Positions 58,886 through 64,000 of a stretch of DNA of 64,000 nt are shown here, in pieces. A program made the position numbers and the translations under genes. The stretch covers positions 310,001 through 374,000 of the forward strand of contig JAFKFH010000008.1 in the NCBI GenBank assembly GCA_017307375.1, read 5' to 3'. Under the pieces are notes generated by a model. That model ran no database searches, was not told the origin of the DNA, and worked only from the letters and a program-made list of their open reading frames with translations. Within the stretch, counting starts at the first letter, position 1. Every line of letters begins with the position of its first letter. Source of the DNA: Alphaproteobacteria bacterium (GTDB taxonomy: Bacteria > Pseudomonadota > Alphaproteobacteria > Ferrovibrionales > Ferrovibrionaceae).

Positions 58886-61657
58886 TCAGAAGGCATAGCG
58901 CGACAGCGTCTGCCGACGTCCGTCGGGCAGCACGATAAGCCCGTTGCGCCGATCGCTGAACACCAGCGTGACCTGGCCGTGCCCGGTCGTCTCGGTCGGC
59001 ACCCGGATCGCACCGTCGAGCGACGAACCACCGACATAGCGCCGCATGGCGAACTGGATCTGGCCGGCAAACCCGACCTGGCCCTGCCCGACCTCCCATT
59101 CCGCGGAACCATCCGGCCGATAATGATAGCTGGCCATGAATACCTGGTTGCCCTGGGTTTCCATGAAATAGCCGCGGCCCCCGGCACCCGGGGTCCACCA
59201 CCAGCCGGTTTCCGGGGCGATCCGCGCAGCCGCATCCAGGGCGACGGCCGTGTCACGGGTGTTGATCCGGTAAAAGCCCAGACCAGCGCTGTCGCGGGTG
59301 CCGGTGGCCAGCAGCTTGTCGCGAATCGCCTCGACGCTGGCATAGGGAAGCAGTCCCCGCAAGGTGACGAAGGCACCGCTGACATGCGGCGCGGCCATCG
59401 ACGTTCCGTCCATCGTCGCGAAGTCCCCGCCCGGAATCGAGGACAGGATATCGCTGCCCGGCGCCATCAGGATGCGGTTGCGCCAGATATTCGAGAACGA
59501 CGAGATACTGCCCGACTTGGTGGTCGAGCCCACGGCGATCGCGGTCGAAATGCATGCCGGTACCGTCACGTAGCGCGATTGCCCGTCATTGCCGGCGGCG
59601 ACGACGACGGCGATCCCCTTGGCGCGCAGGGCGTCGATCAGCGGCTTGTAGGAGAGATAGTCGCAGTAGTCGCTGTAGAGTTCGCTGCCGCCAAGGCTCA
59701 TGTTCACCGCCGCGATGCCGAGCCGGGCAGCATTCTGGTTGATCCAGTCGAGGGCGCGCAGGACGTCGCTGCCGACGATGCCGGTGCAGTTCTGGGGCGG
59801 GCATCCCGGCACCTGCACCATTGTCGCCACCTTGACGGAAACGATACCGGCGCCAGGTGCGACGCCGAAGATGTCGGAGCCCGCTCCCGCCGCGATACCC
59901 GCGACGTGAGTGCCGTGTTCACAGTTCGCTGACCCGCATGGCCCTGCGGCCCCAGGGCTGATCTGCGTGGCCTGGCCGTTGGGGCAGGTGGAAATAAGCC
60001 GATTGTTCGCATTCTGATAGTAGTTCGTCGAGAAGCAGGCTTCGGCGATGACGCGGTCGCCGAGGAACGGATGCGACGCATCGACGCCGCTGTCGACGAT
60101 GGCCACCGCGCGACCGCTGCCGATGGCTCCCGCCCATCGCATCTGGTCGGCCTGGACCAGCGGCCCGGACTGACGCAGGGTGAAGAACATCGGCTGGTCG
60201 CGCTCGACGGAGACGACATCGGGATCGCGGCGTAGCGCTTCGAGTGCCTCGGGGGGTGCATCGACGATCAGCTGCGGCACCGTGGCCAGGCTTTCCACCC
60301 TGGAGACGCCCATGCCCGCCATCCGGCCCTGCAGCGCGCCGGCGCGCGCCCTGGCATCCCCATCCGGCTGCAGCGTGACGATGATCCGCGATTGCGCCAT
60401 CCTGGCGATCAGTGCGCCGGTTGCCGGATCCGGCACGGTCATCCGGGCCGAACCGGTGCCCTCGGCCCGGGCGGCGGCGATATCGGGCGCCTGATCGGCG
60501 AACTGATAGCGCACGAGGCTGAAGGGCGTGGCGAGGCCGGGCCAGGAGATCGATGCCGTCGTCGGGCTCGAGAAGACGACCGTCAGATTGCCGCCTGCGA
60601 CCATGCCGGGCGCCCCGCCGCCATCGGACCCGAACGATGGGCCGCCATAATAGTGTTCGACCCTGCCGGAGAATGTGCGGACAGCGTAGCTGCCGGTCGC
60701 ATTGAACCAGACCGGGGTGCCATCGCCGGGATCGCGATAGAGATACCCGGCCAGCATCATGCGCGACCCGTTTCGCTCGATGCCGAAGCCGATCGCCGGA
60801 CGCGAGGGATCGTACCAGAAACCGGTCTGCGGCTCGACCGGCCCCGGTTCGAACCGTGCCGTGCAGGTAACGGCGCGTAAGACCACGATGCTCGTGGTCG
60901 CGGCAGTCGTGCCGCAGGCAGGTTCGACCCATCCGGCAAACATGGAGTCCGAGCCGGGCGTGGCGGTCAGCACCACTTCCGCGGTTTCGTCGAATTGCGC
61001 GCTACACCAGGAGCCCCCGGCACTGCCGCAATTGATCTGGCCATCACTGCTCGTTATTCGGCCTGTTCCGGTACCGGCCAGAACGGCGGAGACGGCAAAT
61101 TGCGCCGGACTGCGCAGATAGGCCGGAACGGTGGTCAGCAGGGTCCGCGCATAGCCGATCTCGAAGGCTTTCTGCCCATCGAACGTCTGCGACAATATGA
61201 CGTCGACGACATAGACCTTCGACTGTCCGACCGCGAAGCTGTTGCAGAGCGTGCTGTAGGGGTCTTCGGACACGAAACTTATGTAGAACGGCATCCCGCC
61301 CTGCGACAGGGCGAAGTCCGAACTGCACACGAACGGATTCGATGCGTAGCCGCTGCCGTAGACTTCCTGGCTGGCACCGGTGACCTTGATCAGCGTCACC
61401 GACCGCTGGGCATTGTTGGCGCATGGCACCCGCCATAAGGCCAGGTCGAAGGTGGCCTTGCTGGTCGTGCTCTTGATGCCGCGACGGATCCGGACGCTGG
61501 GGCCGGTCGGCTCGGTCGGGAACGGTGCCCGGATGCAGCCGCTGGGAATGTCGGCCTGTTCTGTCGGGCTCTCGCCTGGTGCGGATGCCACCGCCAGACC
61601 AGATGTGGCCAGGCCGGCAATCAGAACCAGAATCGACGCAATTCTTGCGAACGACAT
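58886..61657 (-). CDS. Secreted subtilisin-like protease (S8) with flanking beta modules
   Basis: 923 residues from the ATG at 61657, preceded by GGGAGG; a longer in-frame start is unsupported. Signal peptide about 1-26. An unknown Cys-containing region follows (27-180), then an InlB-like beta repeat (about 190-270), a beta module (278-340, TGFWYDPSRPAIGFGIE), and a short I9-type propeptide (about 424-490). The S8 catalytic domain (about 515-790) has Asp522 (IVDSGVD), His581 (EHGTHVAG), Asn690 and Ser753 (GTSMAAPHVSG). A second copy of the beta module (818-880, TGWWWTPGAGGRGYFME) ends it. Confidence 0.93.
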   Translation of the reverse strand: MSFARIASILVLIAGLATSGLAVASAPGESPTEQADIPSGCIRAPFPTEPTGPSVRIRRGIKSTTSKATFDLALWRVPCANNAQRSVTLIKVTGASQEVYGSGYASNPFVCSSDFALSQGGMPFYISFVSEDPYSTLCNSFAVGQSKVYVVDVILSQTFDGQKAFEIGYARTLLTTVPAYLRSPAQFAVSAVLAGTGTGRITSSDGQINCGSAGGSWCSAQFDETAEVVLTATPGSDSMFAGWVEPACGTTAATTSIVVLRAVTCTARFEPGPVEPQTGFWYDPSRPAIGFGIERNGSRMMLAGYLYRDPGDGTPVWFNATGSYAVRTFSGRVEHYYGGPSFGSDGGGAPGMVAGGNLTVVFSSPTTASISWPGLATPFSLVRYQFADQAPDIAAARAEGTGSARMTVPDPATGALIARMAQSRIIVTLQPDGDARARAGALQGRMAGMGVSRVESLATVPQLIVDAPPEALEALRRDPDVVSVERDQPMFFTLRQSGPLVQADQMRWAGAIGSGRAVAIVDSGVDASHPFLGDRVIAEACFSTNYYQNANNRLISTCPNGQATQISPGAAGPCGSANCEHGTHVAGIAAGAGSDIFGVAPGAGIVSVKVATMVQVPGCPPQNCTGIVGSDVLRALDWINQNAARLGIAAVNMSLGGSELYSDYCDYLSYKPLIDALRAKGIAVVVAAGNDGQSRYVTVPACISTAIAVGSTTKSGSISSFSNIWRNRILMAPGSDILSSIPGGDFATMDGTSMAAPHVSGAFVTLRGLLPYASVEAIRDKLLATGTRDSAGLGFYRINTRDTAVALDAAARIAPETGWWWTPGAGGRGYFMETQGNQVFMASYHYRPDGSAEWEVGQGQVGFAGQIQFAMRRYVGGSSLDGAIRVPTETTGHGQVTLVFSDRRNGLIVLPDGRRQTLSRYAF

Positions 61658-61945
61658 AGTGCGCGCCCTCCCGGCGCCCCATATCCCGGGGCAGGTCAAT
61701 ACATGACACCGCCCGTCGGACGAAACGATGACCCAAATGAGTGCATGAATGAACCGGATTGCGACCAGATTGGGACCGACATGGTCCACCTGCGTCTGCG
61801 TCATGAAAGGACGAAGCGCAGCGGTCGCGAGAGCGGCGGACAGCCAAATCAGGTGTGACAGTCAAGCACCGCTCCAGGGCCGGATCAGGCCAGAACGCTA
61901 ACGCCACCCGTATTTGACGTCAATGCGACAAAAATTTACCCGCCC

Positions 61946-63100
61946 CTAGATGCCGCCGATCCGTCTGGGTATCTCGATGTCGCGGTGCACGTAAACCGAG
62001 AGCAGCAGGCCAAATCCCATCATCAGCGTCATCATCGCCGTGCCGCCATAGGACAACAGCGGCAATGGAATGCCGACGACCGGCAGAAGCCCCGAAACCA
62101 TCGCGATGTTGACGTAGAAATAAACGAACAGCATCACGGTGACGCCGAGACCGACGAGGCGGCCGTACTGGCTGCGCGACCGGAAGGCGATCGCATAGCC
62201 GTAGATTAGCAGCAGGACATAAAGCGAAATCAGCACCAGCCCGCCGACCATACCGAATTCCTCGGCCAGGGTCGTGAAGATGAAGTCGGTATGATGCTCG
62301 GGCAGGAAACTCAGGTGGCTCTGCGTACCCTGGAGGTACCCCTTGCCGAACATGCCGCCCGACCCCAGCGCGATCTTGGACTGCAGGATGTGATAGCCCG
62401 CCCCGAGCGGGTCTTGCTCGGGGTCGAGAAAGATCTCGATCCGGCGTCGCTGGTAATCATGCAGCTTGGCATAGGCGATCGGCAGCATGACCAGGCCCAA
62501 GGCGATCACGGTCGCAAACTTCCAGATCCGGACTCCGACCAGGAACAGCAGTGCGCCGCCGATCGACAGCAGCATCAGCGCCGTGCCGAGATCGGGCTGC
62601 TTCATCACCAGTACGGCCGGGGCAAGACACATCACGACCGGCACGATCAGCCAGCGCAGCCGACCGACATCCTCGATCGACAACCCGTGGAAATACCGGC
62701 CAAGCGCCAAGATCAGCGAAATCTTCATCAGTTCCGACGGCTGGATCTGGATGACCCCGAGATGCAGCCAGCGTTGCGCCCCCATGCCGACCTTGCCGAC
62801 CAGTTCGACGGCCACCAGCAGCACCAGCGAGATCGCGTAGAAGACATATGCGAACCGCAGCGAGACCCGGATGTCGATCACCGCCACCGTCAGCATCAGC
62901 AGCACGCCGACGCCGAAACGGGTGATCTGGCGGCTGGCCCAGGGGTCGAGATCGCCGCCGGCCGCCGAATAGAGCACCGCGAACCCGACCGAGGCCAGCA
63001 GCACCACGAGCAGCACGAAACCCCAGTTGATTTCCCACAGCTTGCGGCCAAGCGACAAGCGGTCGCCCTGGTCGTCGAAACCGAGCCACATCGCCAGCAT
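61946..63100 (-). CDS. rodA: Rod shape-determining protein RodA (peptidoglycan glycosyltransferase)
   Basis: 384 residues, SEDS family with about ten membrane helices. Polymerises lipid II during cell elongation. PEHHTDFIFTTLAEEFGMVGG, the SEDS signature, and PLPLLSYGGTAMM near the end are present. The first ATG overlaps the mrdA stop (TGATG). Together with PBP2 it forms the elongasome core. Confidence 0.95.
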   Translation of the reverse strand: MLAMWLGFDDQGDRLSLGRKLWEINWGFVLLVVLLASVGFAVLYSAAGGDLDPWASRQITRFGVGVLLMLTVAVIDIRVSLRFAYVFYAISLVLLVAVELVGKVGMGAQRWLHLGVIQIQPSELMKISLILALGRYFHGLSIEDVGRLRWLIVPVVMCLAPAVLVMKQPDLGTALMLLSIGGALLFLVGVRIWKFATVIALGLVMLPIAYAKLHDYQRRRIEIFLDPEQDPLGAGYHILQSKIALGSGGMFGKGYLQGTQSHLSFLPEHHTDFIFTTLAEEFGMVGGLVLISLYVLLLIYGYAIAFRSRSQYGRLVGLGVTVMLFVYFYVNIAMVSGLLPVVGIPLPLLSYGGTAMMTLMMGFGLLLSVYVHRDIEIPRRIGGI

Positions 63101-64000
63101 CAGCCGTGGTCCTTCTTCTGCGGGCTGACGCTTTCGGCGGCGAACCGCGCCCGGCCGGGCCGGTTGGCGGGATCGAGCCTCAGGGTCTCGACCAGCACGT
63201 CGCGCGCCACGGCCGCTGCCGCGCCCGAGGCGCCGCCATGCTCGACCAGGACCGAGACGGCGTAGCGCGGATCCTCGACCGGCACATAGGCGACAAACCA
63301 GCCGTGGTGGCGTTCCTCCCACGGCAGGTCTTCTTCCTTGCGGCGCTTGTTCTCGCGCTCCTTCATGGTGATGCGGCGTACCTGGGCCGTGCCGGTCTTG
63401 CCGGCCATGTTGGGCAGCGGCGGGGGCAGCCGGTACTTGAAGGCGGTGCCGCGTGGCCCGCCGGTGACGGCCTTCATCCCGTCCTGCACGATCTTGATGA
63501 AGGCCGGGTTGACCAGTTGCCCGCCGGCCTTGGCCGAGACCGCCTGCACGCCGTCCGCCGGCACATCGTCGGGGACCACCAGACGCGGCTTGATTTGCTT
63601 GTTGGTTGCAAGCCGCGAAGTCATCACGGCGAGTTGCAGCGGCGTCACCAGCACGTAACCCTGGCCGATGCCGACATTGATCGTCTCGCCCTCGTACCAG
63701 GGCTTCTTGAGGGCCTGCTTCTTCCAGGCCCGGGTCGGAGCGACGCCGGGTTTTTCGTTCGCGAGATCGATGCCGGTCTGCTCGCCCAGACCGAAGCGCT
63801 TGGCCATGTCGGCGATCCGGTCCGGGCCGATGCGGCGGGCGACTTCGTAGAAGAACACGTCGCAGCTTTCCTCGATGGCCGTATGAACGGTCATCGAACC
63901 GTGCCCGCCCGGGCGCCAGCAATGAAACCGGTTGTCGCCGAAGTCGTAATGGCCGGGACAGGAAATCCGGGTATCGGCGGTGATCGCGCCGGCCTCGAGG
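63100..64000 (-). CDS. mrdA: Penicillin-binding protein 2 (transpeptidase), 3' part
   Basis: The gene continues past the right edge; the last about 300 residues are here. PBP2 motifs: CPGHYDFGDNRFHCW, SCDVFFYEVARRIG (the SxN-like SCD), and KTG in NMAGKTGTAQVRRI. The SxxK serine lies outside the window. The C-terminus ends in a short tail after LRLDPANRP. Upstream of rodA and coupled to it. Confidence 0.95.
   Translation of the reverse strand, partial: LEAGAITADTRISCPGHYDFGDNRFHCWRPGGHGSMTVHTAIEESCDVFFYEVARRIGPDRIADMAKRFGLGEQTGIDLANEKPGVAPTRAWKKQALKKPWYEGETINVGIGQGYVLVTPLQLAVMTSRLATNKQIKPRLVVPDDVPADGVQAVSAKAGGQLVNPAFIKIVQDGMKAVTGGPRGTAFKYRLPPPLPNMAGKTGTAQVRRITMKERENKRRKEEDLPWEERHHGWFVAYVPVEDPRYAVSVLVEHGGASGAAAAVARDVLVETLRLDPANRPGRARFAAESVSPQKKDHG

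Noticed and set aside
1-64000. CRISPR array, rRNA, transposon or plasmid origin
   Set aside because: No regularly spaced repeats, transposase, rRNA segments or iteron clusters are visible.

Overview
The window is a gene-dense, high-G+C chromosomal segment from an alphaproteobacterium, most likely Rhodospirillales-like; the exact genus cannot be read from the sequence. The tatBC-serS-surE-pcm gene order, the aapJQMP (general L-amino acid) transporter, the alphaproteobacterial XRE regulator type, OhrR/Ohr and the heme A synthase all point that way. I see no prophage, insertion sequence or CRISPR array. Most of the window is ordinary chromosome with a few accessory patches.

Layout. 0-4.5 kb (minus): tripartite RND efflux pump, cut at the outer-membrane factor. 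4.7-6.5 kb (minus): GST-ohrR-ohr peroxide-response operon with a palindromic putative OhrR operator at 6533-6550. 6.6-8.2 kb (minus): a serine-hydrolase-fold protein that has lost its catalytic motifs, fused to DUF302. 8.2-12.3 kb (minus): tatB-tatC-serS-surE-pcm; tatA is absent here and lies alone at 57.4 kb. 12.6-17.1 kb: chemoreceptor, heme A synthase, orphan flagellar-rod-like protein, SET-domain protein, 2-hydroxyacid dehydrogenase. 17.1-19.5 kb: an S24/HTH repressor bracketed by two near-identical palindromes, then a lipoprotein and three small overlapping unknown genes. 19.6-22.1 kb: pspF divergent from pspABC with a clear sigma-54 promoter and a dyad upstream activator site. 23.2-24.8 kb: two unknown genes and tRNA-Asn. 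25.1-26.5 kb: XRE regulator, then a second sigma-54 promoter driving an orphan LuxR-type regulator without a phosphoacceptor. 26.5-36.5 kb: photolyase, HAD phosphatase, small enzymes, cysK-alaX-sseA sulfur/editing operon, SRPBCC-VOC fusion, amidase, AraC regulator. 36.5-40.9 kb (minus): aapJQMP with a terminator after aapJ. 41.2-46.4 kb: metC, CLC channel, crotonase, zur, hisI, ZIP transporter.

46.4-56.4 kb is one functional unit: a LIV/HAAT-type ABC transporter (minus) divergent from tetR-crotonase-CoA ligase-MaoC-MaoC-hydrolase-SRPBCC (plus). A 25-bp site repeated on both sides of the shared promoter region suggests that one TetR regulator controls uptake and CoA activation of the same, unidentified acid. 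56.4-64 kb: Crp-type regulator, tatA, small lipoprotein, LysE exporter, a large secreted subtilase flanked by beta modules, and rodA plus the end of mrdA.

Most unusual items: the catalytically degenerate hydrolase-DUF302 fusion, a tatB that seems to need an AUU start, the S24 repressor with twin operators and a lost catalytic lysine, the sigma-54-driven receiver-like regulator without its aspartate, and the RMF-like/small-ORF cluster.
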